From Kordia sp964351775 (GTDB lineage: Bacteria > Bacteroidota > Bacteroidia > Flavobacteriales > Flavobacteriaceae), in the NCBI GenBank assembly GCA_964351775.1, contig CAYGPQ010000001.1, positions 1 through 64,000 of the forward strand: a DNA stretch of 64,000 nt, in the 5' to 3' direction. Position 1 is the first letter of the stretch. Each line of letters opens with the position of its first letter. The translations under genes and the position numbers were made by a program. Below are positions 54,392 through 62,962 of this stretch, in pieces. The notes beneath the pieces are model-generated. The model did no database searches, had not been told where the DNA came from, and was given only the letters and a program-made list of their open reading frames with translations.

Positions 54392-54446
54392 CGTTCATTC
54401 AGCATTTCGTAGATTAATACTAAAATCAATCTTTGATGAATGAACG
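54392..54446 (-). other. long hairpin in the rpsB-tsf spacer
   Basis: Arms CGTTCATTCA and TGAATGAACG (10 bp, perfect) enclose a second inner pair AGATT/AATCT. It sits between two co-transcribed genes and could serve as a processing or attenuation stem. No T-run follows. Confidence 0.55.
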
Positions 54447-54465
54447 CATCAACGTTAAATAATAA

Positions 54466-55314
54466 TTAGTTTGTTTCTTCTTCTTTTGCTGGAGTTTCTT
54501 CTGTTGCAGCAGGAGCTTCAGGTGCAACAGGAGTTTCTGTTACAGCTTTTGGAGCTGGAGTTTCTTTTGCCGCTTTTGGAGCAGCAACTTCTTCTTTATC
54601 AGCTTTCTTAGCATCCTTTTCAGCTTTTCTCTCCGATAAACCTTCGATTACTGCATCAGTAACGTGCGTTAAAATCTTCTCGATTGATTTTGAAGCATCA
54701 TCATTTGCTGGAATTACATAATCTACCTGTCTTGGGTCAGAGTTTGTATCAACCATTGCAAAAATTGGAATGTTTAATTTTTGAGCTTCTTTAATCGCGA
54801 TGTGTTCACGTTTGATATCTACAATGAATAATGCACCTGGAAGACGCGTCATGTCATTGATTGAACCTAAGTTTTTCTCTAATTTTGCTCTTAAACGATC
54901 TACTTGTAAGCGTTCTTTCTTAGATAAAGTAAGGAACGTTCCATCTTTTTTCATTCTATCAATTGAAGCCATTTTTTTAACAGCTTTTCTGATCGTTACA
55001 AAGTTTGTTAACATTCCACCTGGCCATCTTTCAGTGATGTAAGGCATGTTAGCATTCCCTGCTTTTTCAGCAACAATATCTTTTGCTTGTTTTTTGGTAG
55101 CTACGAAAAGTATTTTTCTACCAGATGCTGCAATTTTCTTTAAAGCTTCGTTAGCTTCTTCGATTTTAGCAGCGGTCTTATATAAATTGATAATGTGGAT
55201 TCCATTGCGCTCCATGTAGATGTACGGCGCCATGTTTGGATCCCATTTTCTTGTCAAGTGTCCAAAATGTACACCTGCTTCAAGTAAGTCTTTAACTTCT
55301 ATGTTATTTGCCAT
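54466..55314 (-). CDS. rpsB: 30S ribosomal protein S2
   Basis: 282 residues. The S2 domain (1-225) has LEAGVHFGHLTRKWDPNM, ITERWPGGMLTNF and the later AIVDTNSDPRQVDY-like segment (here MVDTNSDPRQVDYVIP). The remaining 55 residues are a low-complexity Ala/Pro/Glu/Lys tail, common in Bacteroidota S2. It is part of the rplM-rpsI-rpsB-tsf operon, 167 bp after rpsI. Confidence 0.96.
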   Translation of the reverse strand: MANNIEVKDLLEAGVHFGHLTRKWDPNMAPYIYMERNGIHIINLYKTAAKIEEANEALKKIAASGRKILFVATKKQAKDIVAEKAGNANMPYITERWPGGMLTNFVTIRKAVKKMASIDRMKKDGTFLTLSKKERLQVDRLRAKLEKNLGSINDMTRLPGALFIVDIKREHIAIKEAQKLNIPIFAMVDTNSDPRQVDYVIPANDDASKSIEKILTHVTDAVIEGLSERKAEKDAKKADKEEVAAPKAAKETPAPKAVTETPVAPEAPAATEETPAKEEETN

Positions 55315-55481
55315 TTTTGTAAATAGTTTACGTTCGTTGAATTAGCAATAGGTAAGTAGCAATACTCATTGGTCTTATCTATTTAGATGCTAAACTAATT
55401 TTCGCTATGCGAAACAACGACAACATGTTTTTAATTTCAATAATAAATGAACTGTACGTTTTTTTCAAAAAACGACAAAAA

Positions 55482-55868
55482 TTAACGCTTAGAGAACTGG
55501 AATTTCTTACGAGCTTTCTTCTGTCCAAATTTCTTACGTTCTACCATTCTTGGATCTCTTGTTAGTAATCCTTCTGGTTTAAGTACCAATCTGTTTTCAG
55601 GATCGATCTCACATAAAATTCTTGAGATTGCCAAACGAACAGCTTCAGCTTGTCCAGTAGATCCACCACCGTATACATTTACTTTTACATCATACGTATC
55701 AACTGTTTCTGTTAAAGCGAACGGTTGTTTTACTTTGTACTGTAATGTTGGTGTTGGGAAATACGTTTCAAACGATTTCTTGTTTACGGTAATGTTTCCA
55801 GTTCCTGGAGTAACATATACACGCGCAACAGCGGTCTTTCTACGACCAATTTTGTGAATAACTTCCAT
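55482..55868 (-). CDS. rpsI: 30S ribosomal protein S9
   Basis: 128 residues, the normal length, starting MEVIHKIGRRKTAVARVY and ending in the basic KKARKKFQFSKR tail that reaches the P-site tRNA. GGGSTGQAEAVRLAISR is the core motif. Its start is 1 bp after the rplM stop, so the two are translationally coupled. Confidence 0.97.
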   Translation of the reverse strand: MEVIHKIGRRKTAVARVYVTPGTGNITVNKKSFETYFPTPTLQYKVKQPFALTETVDTYDVKVNVYGGGSTGQAEAVRLAISRILCEIDPENRLVLKPEGLLTRDPRMVERKKFGQKKARKKFQFSKR

Positions 55869-55869
55869 G

Positions 55870-56325
55870 TTACATTAAATCATTTAAGTTAATAGTTGTT
55901 GGTTTTTGTGCACCTTGATCGTGCTCTGGTCCAACATAAACTTTTAGGTTACGGAATAAAGCGCTACCTAATTTGTTTTTTGGTAACATTCCTTTTATTG
56001 ATTTTTCCACTATTCTTGCTGGATCTTTTCCGAAAAGTTCCGTAGCAGTAAGTGATCTTTGACCACCTGGATAACCTGTGTGACGAATATAAGATTTGTC
56101 AGTCCACTTGTTTCCAGTTAAGATGATTTTCTCTGCATTGATAATAACAACATTATCTCCGCAATCAGCATGTGGTGTAAAGCTAGGCTTGTACTTACCT
56201 CTAAGTAATTTTGCTACCTTAGAAGCCATACGCCCTAGCGTTTGTCCTTCAGCATCAACCAAAACCCATTGCTTATCTGCAGTAGCTTTGTTTGCCGAAA
56301 TTGTTTTGTAGCTTAATGTGTCCAC
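55870..56325 (-). CDS. rplM: 50S ribosomal protein L13
   Basis: 151 residues with WVLVDAEGQTLGRMASKVA, HTGYPGGQRS and VEKSIKGMLPKNKLG, all hallmarks of L13. It is the first gene of the ribosomal operon and has the strongest promoter in the window (56373-56402). An early-assembly protein of the 50S subunit. Confidence 0.97.
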   Translation of the reverse strand: MDTLSYKTISANKATADKQWVLVDAEGQTLGRMASKVAKLLRGKYKPSFTPHADCGDNVVIINAEKIILTGNKWTDKSYIRHTGYPGGQRSLTATELFGKDPARIVEKSIKGMLPKNKLGSALFRNLKVYVGPEHDQGAQKPTTINLNDLM

Positions 56326-56372
56326 ACTAATTTTATTTAATTATTAAACATTCCTATCTCTTAAAAAGAGTC

Positions 56373-56402
56373 TGCAAAGGTAAGATTAATTATTTAGATA
56401 AC
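56373..56402 (-). promoter_or_regulatory. promoter of the rplM-rpsI-rpsB-tsf operon
   Basis: On the minus strand TTG (56400-56402) and TACCTTTG (56373-56380) are 19 bases apart, an excellent match to the Bacteroidota consensus. The leader to rplM is about 40 nt. Confidence 0.72.
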
Positions 56403-56580
56403 AAATACTAAGAGAAGAATCCTGAAATTAGTTAAAAGTATTGGTTTTCATTAGCTTACTTTATTATTTTTCATTTGTGTCAAACAGCATTTACTAATGA
56501 AGTTCTATTCGTAAGGTAATAGTATACGGTAAACTCATTTCAAACTATCAAAAAATAGCTCGAAAACATATTTTTACTGC

Positions 56581-56588
56581 TATCTTTA
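56581..56588 (+). promoter_or_regulatory. putative -7 element of the SGNH gene at 56604
   Basis: TATCTTTA is one base from TAnnTTTG and lies 15 bases upstream of the start. No TTG partner is evident. Confidence 0.3.
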
Positions 56589-56603
56589 TAGAAATTTTAG
56601 CAA

Positions 56604-57605
56604 ATGAAATTTTTGTCAAAAATAAAGAAGTTTTTTGTGAATGCCAGTATCATCGTATTGGTGACTTTTGTATTGTTTGAAATTTTATATCGAAATTCAA
56701 TCATTGATTTTTATAAAGCTGAAACTTCTCATTTGAATGCTGAAGCAGATTTAGAGAAAACTTCCGTAGATTTTTTGGTGTTTGGTGACTCTTTCTCAGC
56801 TACAGCTACTGACATGAATTATATTGATAAGTTGAAAAAAAATAATCCCAATCAATCATTTGTGAACGTGAGTATTCCTGGAATTGGAATTCGGCAAGTG
56901 AATACCTTCGCGAAAGCAAAAATCAAAAAACATCAACCGAAAGCAATTATTTATCAAATATATGTCGGAAACGATTTGATAGATGTTGACCATTTGTGGA
57001 GTTGGGAAAAGTTTTCCATTGCCAGAAATTTATATTGGGAAGCGTCTGATTATTTTCTGAGCTTGTCCTATTTGAATCATAAAGCAACCGTTTTTAGTCC
57101 GCGCGTAAATAACAGAACGTACACGATGGCAACGGACGATTTTTCTCCAAATTATTACGATCAGCGAACGAAACAATTTTTAAACTTTGATCGTTCCTAC
57201 TTTAATAACACATTGATGCTTAAAGCACCTTTTAAGGAACGTTATGACGCTTGGTTGGAACATATTCAAACTTTCTTAGAAACTGTTCCTAAAAACATTC
57301 CGGTGTTTTTGGTGTGGATTCCGCATTGTTCGCAAGTAAACGATTATTATGTGGACAATTTGAATCAGTTAGGTGCTACTTTTGACGATTTACAAACAAT
57401 TCAACAAACCGATTATCCATTCTTCGCGCAAGCAAAAAAGGATTTAAAAGCATTCACAAATGTGACACAATTAAATCCTTTAGAAACTTTTCAAGCAAAC
57501 GACACTGCTAACTATCGGTTGTATTTTGCCAACGATCCACATATTAACAATAATGGAAATGTGGTGTTGAGTAATTTTTTACAGGCTGAGATTCCTTTTC
57601 GTTAA
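56604..57605 (+). CDS. membrane-anchored SGNH-hydrolase-like protein
   Basis: 333 residues. An N-terminal membrane helix (about 11-28) anchors a periplasmic or surface domain. The SGNH blocks are present: Ser63 in VFGDSFSA (I), Gly93 (II), Asn123 in YVGND (III) and Asp311/His313 in NDPHINN (V), so the triad is complete. Such enzymes are esterases or O-acetyl transferases of glycans. It is convergent with the TerC/SGNH operon, with a repeat pair between them. Confidence 0.8.
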   Translation: MKFLSKIKKFFVNASIIVLVTFVLFEILYRNSIIDFYKAETSHLNAEADLEKTSVDFLVFGDSFSATATDMNYIDKLKKNNPNQSFVNVSIPGIGIRQVNTFAKAKIKKHQPKAIIYQIYVGNDLIDVDHLWSWEKFSIARNLYWEASDYFLSLSYLNHKATVFSPRVNNRTYTMATDDFSPNYYDQRTKQFLNFDRSYFNNTLMLKAPFKERYDAWLEHIQTFLETVPKNIPVFLVWIPHCSQVNDYYVDNLNQLGATFDDLQTIQQTDYPFFAQAKKDLKAFTNVTQLNPLETFQANDTANYRLYFANDPHINNNGNVVLSNFLQAEIPFR

Positions 57606-57640
57606 TTTTTTCATTCCAATTTCGGCATCAATACACGTCA

Positions 57641-57737
57641 CTTCGAGTGGCGAATCTGTGATTCGTTGTATCGAGAAGTACTCGGAATTAACAGTAGATC
57701 TCGATACAAAATTCTTGCAGAATTTCACTCGATCTGA
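57641..57737. repeat. inverted pair of dispersed flavobacterial repeats
   Basis: The first unit (57641-57678) reads TTCGAGTG, inner hairpin CGAATC/GATTCG, TTGTATCGAGA on the plus strand. The second (57699-57737) reads the same ends on the minus strand with inner hairpin AATTC/GAATT. Between two convergent genes the pair may act as terminator. A third copy is at 15648-15688. Confidence 0.85.
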
Positions 57738-57746
57738 CGATTTTGG

Positions 57747-58574
57747 CTATACTTCTTCTTTTTCTTCCGCAGCTTTATCCATCATTTCTTTTTTTGCCAA
57801 TAAATTCTTTTGGTAACGTCCTTGAACAATATCAATAATCACTAAGGTAATAATGACAAAGTAGAAGGTTGTTTTACTCATTGGTGTGACGTGATTTCCA
57901 AATAATTGCAAGTGTGCTAAATGACCACCTTCTGATAATAACATGATTCCGACAATGAACAGAATAAATAATCCCAATACTTCATACATTTTGTTCTTTT
58001 GTAAAAAGTCGGACACTTTATCTGCCATCACAATCATTAACAAACCGCCTAATACAACGGCAACAGTCATTAAAATAAGCTGCGGTGTTTTGTCCATATC
58101 ACTGGTCAATGCCATGGCACTCAAGATAGAATCAAACGAGAATACCAAGTTCATCACTACAATCCATATGATGACACTTTTTACAGATTTCTTTTTTACC
58201 GTATCGGTTTTTTCATGCTCTTTCATTAACATCATGTGCCAAATTTCTTTGACAGCGGTGTAAATGATAAAAACGCCTCCGGCCAATACAATAATACTAT
58301 GTCCGTTAAAATCAAATTCGAGGAACGAATTGCTGTGCATGGATAGAAACGGTTCCTGAAAAAATTCGATCAATTGTAATAATGCAAACAATAATAGAAT
58401 TCGTAATACAATAGCCAAACCAACGCCCATTTTTCGAACATACGATTGTTTATCTTTTGGTGCTTTTTGCGATTCTAACGAAATATATAATAGGTTGTCA
58501 AATCCCAAAACAGCTTGCAATAACACAAGCATAAATAAAGTGAAAAGACTGTCTAAGGTTAAAAGTTGTTCCAT
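57747..58574 (-). CDS. TerC-family membrane protein
   Basis: 275 residues with about seven membrane helices. The N-terminal helix has QAVLGFDNLLYISL with the membrane Asp of TerC, and a second NLVFSFDSILSAMALT carries the matching Asp. These acidic sites bind Mn2+ or similar metals; TerC/Alx proteins export manganese or metalate secreted enzymes. It is 16 bp after the SGNH gene and probably belongs to that operon, where it could load metal onto exported enzymes. Confidence 0.9.
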   Translation of the reverse strand: MEQLLTLDSLFTLFMLVLLQAVLGFDNLLYISLESQKAPKDKQSYVRKMGVGLAIVLRILLLFALLQLIEFFQEPFLSMHSNSFLEFDFNGHSIIVLAGGVFIIYTAVKEIWHMMLMKEHEKTDTVKKKSVKSVIIWIVVMNLVFSFDSILSAMALTSDMDKTPQLILMTVAVVLGGLLMIVMADKVSDFLQKNKMYEVLGLFILFIVGIMLLSEGGHLAHLQLFGNHVTPMSKTTFYFVIITLVIIDIVQGRYQKNLLAKKEMMDKAAEEKEEV

Positions 58575-58590
58575 ATTTTTTTATATATAA

Positions 58591-59790
58591 TTATTGGTTG
58601 ATTGTTGTTAGTTGTTCATTTTCCGATCCTGTTACAGCTTCCGTTGTTTTTGGAGTTAACATTGGTTTTACATATACAAACATTCTGGCTGCGACCAATT
58701 TGTTTCCCAATTCGCCTGTATGGCAAAAGTCAAAATAAACTGTTTTATCAGCGTTGTCAAATGCATCACTAATATCCACAAAAGTTGAATCCTTGATCAT
58801 CAAGGAATCTTTGCGAACGGTTTCATAAGACAATTTGTATAAGTTTTCATAATACTTTTGATCGTTATAATAGCCTTGTTCTGCTTCGGTTAAATTTTTC
58901 TTTGAGTAAATATGTGGTTGCATAAAATTAAAGACTTTAAAACCATATTCATTCTCCAAGCTTTTCGAGAGTTGCACATACCCAACATAGTTTTTCGCAA
59001 TGTCTGTTGCCAATGTGTCCGATCGTGAACTTAATTGTTTGTAGGCAGAATTCGTAAAGATTTTTCGTTGCATTGTGGTCACAAACCGGTACAAATTACT
59101 TGAGTAAATCATCAATCTGATACGTTTTTTATAGCTGTGTGCAATTTTGAATTCTTTCTTTCGGTTGTATGCGTTTGTTGGTGATCCAGCTTCGTTGTTT
59201 TGGTGTGCAGAAATGATTTCGTTGACACCATCGTAGAAAATAACAATGTCAGGAATATTATTTTTGACGAGTTCTCGCTGTAGCTGAATGTTTTCCGAAG
59301 CACGCGTATATCCGTGACAACCGAAATTGGTGACTTCCACATTCTGATCGGGAAAAGTTGTGTGAATTAATCGTGATAATTCAGAAGGAATGGTATGTTC
59401 ATCTCTTGCACCCGAACTATACATCGTAGAACCGCCAAAACAGAATATTTTTAAAGCCGTTGCTGAGTCTTTCAAGCTTGGATTTGCTGTTTTTCTACGT
59501 CCATTTCCATAAATTGTATTGTGTTTTCCATTCATCGGTTTAAAGCGATAATGCAAATAGGGTTCCCATTCCATATCTTGCGCACGAAGTTCTCTGAAAA
59601 TTTCTTTGACAGATTCATCATCCAAACCGTCACCTTTATACACACCAGAAGCAATGATACGTTCGGTGTTTCCGTCAATACCACTTTCATCATGGTAGCT
59701 GTAAAAAATACCCAAACCAATTTCTAACAAAAGAAAAATGATCAAAATATTTCTAAATAATATATAGGCAAATTTGAGTTTACTTTTCAC
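58591..59790 (-). CDS. membrane-anchored SGNH/GDSL hydrolase
   Basis: 399 residues. One N-terminal membrane helix (about 12-30) is followed by the SGNH domain: Ser121 in FGGSTM (I), Gly160 in GCHGY (II), Asn190 in YDGVN (III) and Asp354/His357 in DFCHTGE (V). The catalytic set is complete. The active domain would face the periplasm. It is 12 bp downstream of the acyltransferase-3 gene, a pairing known from glycan O-acetylation systems. Confidence 0.85.
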   Translation of the reverse strand: MKSKLKFAYILFRNILIIFLLLEIGLGIFYSYHDESGIDGNTERIIASGVYKGDGLDDESVKEIFRELRAQDMEWEPYLHYRFKPMNGKHNTIYGNGRRKTANPSLKDSATALKIFCFGGSTMYSSGARDEHTIPSELSRLIHTTFPDQNVEVTNFGCHGYTRASENIQLQRELVKNNIPDIVIFYDGVNEIISAHQNNEAGSPTNAYNRKKEFKIAHSYKKRIRLMIYSSNLYRFVTTMQRKIFTNSAYKQLSSRSDTLATDIAKNYVGYVQLSKSLENEYGFKVFNFMQPHIYSKKNLTEAEQGYYNDQKYYENLYKLSYETVRKDSLMIKDSTFVDISDAFDNADKTVYFDFCHTGELGNKLVAARMFVYVKPMLTPKTTEAVTGSENEQLTTINQ

Positions 59791-59802
59791 GAATTCAGGG
59801 TT

Positions 59803-60768
59803 TTATAAAATGTATTTTAATTTTTTATTGAGTTGAATTAATAGATAACTAGCAATCACTGACAATACAGCGGTCACAAAAGTTGTTGCTGTAGGTGACA
59901 AAGTAAGCGTATTAAAAATTAAAAAAATAATGAATGGATGTACTAAATATAGCGCAATTGAATACGACGACACCAATTTACTATCCATATTGGAGGTAAC
60001 TTTGAATGTAAACGCTGCAATCAACAATGCCGGAGCCAAGAATACATAAGAAAGATAGGTGTTGAGAATCGCTTCACCTGTTACAAAATAATACGTAATC
60101 AAATTCTCTGCAACTAGGAGTGTCAAACTTATAATGAGTAAATTTATAACAAATTGTTTGCTAAGTTTGGTGTGAAAATTTGTGCGCTTTATCACATAAC
60201 CAATGCTTAAGAGTGGTAATGCGAATAACAAAAAGTTTCGGTGCAACGGAGGATAATTAATCAACTTATCTAACATCGGTTGTTGTGCAAATACATGAAA
60301 TTCTCCTAAATATTGAATGATAAGTCCAATCAAAAATAAAACAAACGTACTTACAACTAATAGTTTATTTGAAACATTTCGAAACAGATATAATACCAAT
60401 CCACCAACGAAAAGTGCTGCTAAATACCATAAATGATTAAAACCAAAAAGGAATGAGGATATCATTTTCAATAGATTGAAATCGTTCAAATACACCCAAA
60501 AATAAGCGTAAATCAACATCCAAACGAGATATAAAATACCAACGCGTTTTGCCCAAATTTTGATGCGATTGTTCTTAAATACAGTGTATAAAAAGAAACC
60601 GTTCACACAAAAGAAAAAAGGAACAGCAATTCTGAAAACTCCGTTTGTAATAATGTGATACAATGCTTCACTATATTCCAACAAAAAGCCACAATGTGTA
60701 CCAACCACGAATAGTGCAGCAATAACTTTTAAAATATCGAGCAATATGTTTCGTGAAGCTGTTTGCAA
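59803..60768 (-). CDS. acyltransferase-3 (OafA-like) membrane protein
   Basis: 321 residues with about ten membrane helices. The N-terminus ILLDILKVIAALFVVGTHCG contains His22 in the R/K-x10-H motif of acyltransferase family 3, and the VPFFFCVNGFFLY motif follows. These proteins move acetyl or other acyl groups across or within the membrane to polysaccharide, peptidoglycan or lipids. It is 5 bp after the methyltransferase and 12 bp before the SGNH gene, which favours sugar O-acylation. Confidence 0.85.
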   Translation of the reverse strand: MQTASRNILLDILKVIAALFVVGTHCGFLLEYSEALYHIITNGVFRIAVPFFFCVNGFFLYTVFKNNRIKIWAKRVGILYLVWMLIYAYFWVYLNDFNLLKMISSFLFGFNHLWYLAALFVGGLVLYLFRNVSNKLLVVSTFVLFLIGLIIQYLGEFHVFAQQPMLDKLINYPPLHRNFLLFALPLLSIGYVIKRTNFHTKLSKQFVINLLIISLTLLVAENLITYYFVTGEAILNTYLSYVFLAPALLIAAFTFKVTSNMDSKLVSSYSIALYLVHPFIIFLIFNTLTLSPTATTFVTAVLSVIASYLLIQLNKKLKYIL

Positions 60769-60773
60769 ATCTT

Positions 60774-61442
60774 CTATGATTTTTGAATACTAAAGATATA
60801 GTTTTTCTCCTTTACGACACTTTTTTGTAAAACCAACTCAAAGGAAAGTCCGTTTTCTTTTGCTAATTGTTTGATATGCTCAATTTCACAATCTTCCGAT
60901 AAAATCATCCAAGTATTTGGTGCGATATGTGTTGGAAGTTGCGCAAATAACTTTTTAAAATACTCAAAATCTTCTCCGCAAAACCAGGCGCGTTCTTTGT
61001 CACTTTGTGGCGCTTTTGGATAATAAGGCGGATTGATAATGATATATTCAAAAGATGGATCCGTTAAATTTTCAAACAAATCAGAATACACAACGTTTAT
61101 TGGAATTTCGTTTTGAATAGAAGCTTCTTTCAACGCGTCAATTGCAACCTGATTGATATCAGAAGCTGTCACGTTAGCGCTTTTAGAAGCCGCAAAAAGC
61201 GAGATAATTCCAGAGCCACAACCGAGTTCTAAAAAAGTTTTGTTCTCTAAATCTAGCGGTTTTATAAAGTCTAAAAAAATCTTGGTACTAATGGTAAAAT
61301 GTGGCGGAAACACTTCGGCACTGATGGCAACTTCGATACCTTCGTAGGTATAATTTCGTTGTTTCAAATGATAGGTGTCAAACGCCAATTTTGCAATCGG
61401 AAATATGATCTTTTTAAGCTTCTTAAACATATTTCTGAACAT
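60774..61442 (-). CDS. class I SAM-dependent methyltransferase (NPPY type)
   Basis: 222 residues. The AdoMet site is LELGCGSG at 71-78, and INPPYYPK with NPPY at 137-140 is the motif of enzymes that methylate amide, amine or base nitrogen (HemK/PrmC, RsmC). No extra domain tells the target. It overlaps the upstream radical SAM gene by one base (TAATG) and so is translated with it. Confidence 0.87.
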   Translation of the reverse strand: MFRNMFKKLKKIIFPIAKLAFDTYHLKQRNYTYEGIEVAISAEVFPPHFTISTKIFLDFIKPLDLENKTFLELGCGSGIISLFAASKSANVTASDINQVAIDALKEASIQNEIPINVVYSDLFENLTDPSFEYIIINPPYYPKAPQSDKERAWFCGEDFEYFKKLFAQLPTHIAPNTWMILSEDCEIEHIKQLAKENGLSFELVLQKSVVKEKNYIFSIQKS

Positions 61443-62962
61443 TATTCTGAATAGAAACCTTCAATTTCTGGTTGACGGTATTTCCAGATTTTATGTAAAA
61501 TTTTAATCTCGTACGGAAATTTATACCAACCATATTTAAAACGATATCCTGAAACTAATTTCAGTAACCATTTTTTATAGCCTTTAATTCTGAAATCGGA
61601 AGCAGTTGGGTAATACCCGTTCAATACGGTTTCAAAATTCTGAATTTTATCAATCATATACGGTTTCAACCAAGGTGTTAGCGGATTTCTTCGTAAATCG
61701 AATTTTTCCCAACTTGGTTCAATCCATTCTTCCAAGGTCTCAGGAAAAGAAAAACCTGCATCCACAATTTGCTGATACAATTCGGAACCTTCTGTCGGCA
61801 CCGGACTGTACAAGTAAATGATAATTTCTGCGTCCGCGTTAATCGATTTAATTTCGCGAATAAAATTAATATCCCACAAAATCTGTTCGTATACTTTCTT
61901 TTCATCTGGACCTGGTAAACCTAACACAAAAGATAATTCAGGAATAATGTCCACATCTTTCATGCGTTTCACAAAATCCTTAATCATCTGCCCCGATTGT
62001 GTGCCACCTTTATTCATCTGCTTCAACACTTCATCGTTTCCAGTTTCTGCACCCAAAAACATCATGCGACAACCTGCTTTTCGCATCAAACGCAAATCTT
62101 CGTCCGAATATTTATTAATCGTGTCAATACGTCCTTCTCCCCACCATTCAATGTTATCGTCCATCACAAGATTGGAAAATTCTAGCACACGTTTTTTGGA
62201 CGTAAAAAAGTTATTATCGTGAAACTCTACAGCGTCAATACTATATTTTTTCTTAAAGTAAGCAACGTCTTTATACACCGTTTCGGCGGATTTTGCTTTC
62301 CATTTTGCATTATAAATAGGTACAACCGCACAAAAAGAACAGGTAAACGGGCAACCCATACTAGAATGATAGGCAAACGTTCGTTGTCCCATAAAAGTCT
62401 TTGCTAAATAATTTTCTAGCGGGTAAAACGTATTAAAATACTCGTACGGATAGGGCGGTAAGGTATCCTGATCGAGCAAAGCTTCTTTCACCGTTTGCAC
62501 AATCTTGCCTTCTTCATTCCTAAAAATTAAGTTCCGAATCAACATCAACTTTTCGTCACTTTTTCCTTCCAACACATCCAATAACTGCGGAAATGTATTG
62601 TCGCCTGGTCCGTTGATAATATAATCTACATAGCCAGAATTCATACATACTTTATACTGATTCGACGCAAAATAGCCGCCCCAAATATTTATCGAATCCG
62701 GATATAATTCCTTAATCTTCTTTGCATACGGAATCGCTTGCTTCAATTGCGGGCCAGGCATCACTGTCAGACAGAAATACTTGTATTCGCCCGTAGCAAA
62801 ATATCCTGAAATTTTTTCCCAAGGATCCGTTTCCATATTTCCATCTACAAAAACATAGTCATATTTACCATGAATTGCGGCACCAACCTGAATAATAGTA
62901 TTCGGTAAGCGGTGTTTTGCATTGGCGCTTCTTGGATTGAATATGATGATCTTATTTCCCAT
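61442..62962 (-). CDS. B12-binding-domain-type radical SAM protein
   Basis: 506 residues. The N-terminal half (1-160) has the Rossmann-like strand pattern of a cobalamin-binding domain (KIIIFNPRS, INIWGGYFA, YIINGPGDN) but lacks the DxHxxG lower-ligand motif, as is usual in this class. The radical SAM domain has C204-x3-C208-x2-C211 in GCPFTCSFCAVV for the 4Fe-4S cluster, and a C-terminal part of unknown fold follows. Relatives catalyse methylation or ring and C-C chemistry on lipids, sugars and antibiotics. It shares 1-bp overlaps with both neighbours. Confidence 0.9.
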   Translation of the reverse strand: MGNKIIIFNPRSANAKHRLPNTIIQVGAAIHGKYDYVFVDGNMETDPWEKISGYFATGEYKYFCLTVMPGPQLKQAIPYAKKIKELYPDSINIWGGYFASNQYKVCMNSGYVDYIINGPGDNTFPQLLDVLEGKSDEKLMLIRNLIFRNEEGKIVQTVKEALLDQDTLPPYPYEYFNTFYPLENYLAKTFMGQRTFAYHSSMGCPFTCSFCAVVPIYNAKWKAKSAETVYKDVAYFKKKYSIDAVEFHDNNFFTSKKRVLEFSNLVMDDNIEWWGEGRIDTINKYSDEDLRLMRKAGCRMMFLGAETGNDEVLKQMNKGGTQSGQMIKDFVKRMKDVDIIPELSFVLGLPGPDEKKVYEQILWDINFIREIKSINADAEIIIYLYSPVPTEGSELYQQIVDAGFSFPETLEEWIEPSWEKFDLRRNPLTPWLKPYMIDKIQNFETVLNGYYPTASDFRIKGYKKWLLKLVSGYRFKYGWYKFPYEIKILHKIWKYRQPEIEGFYSE

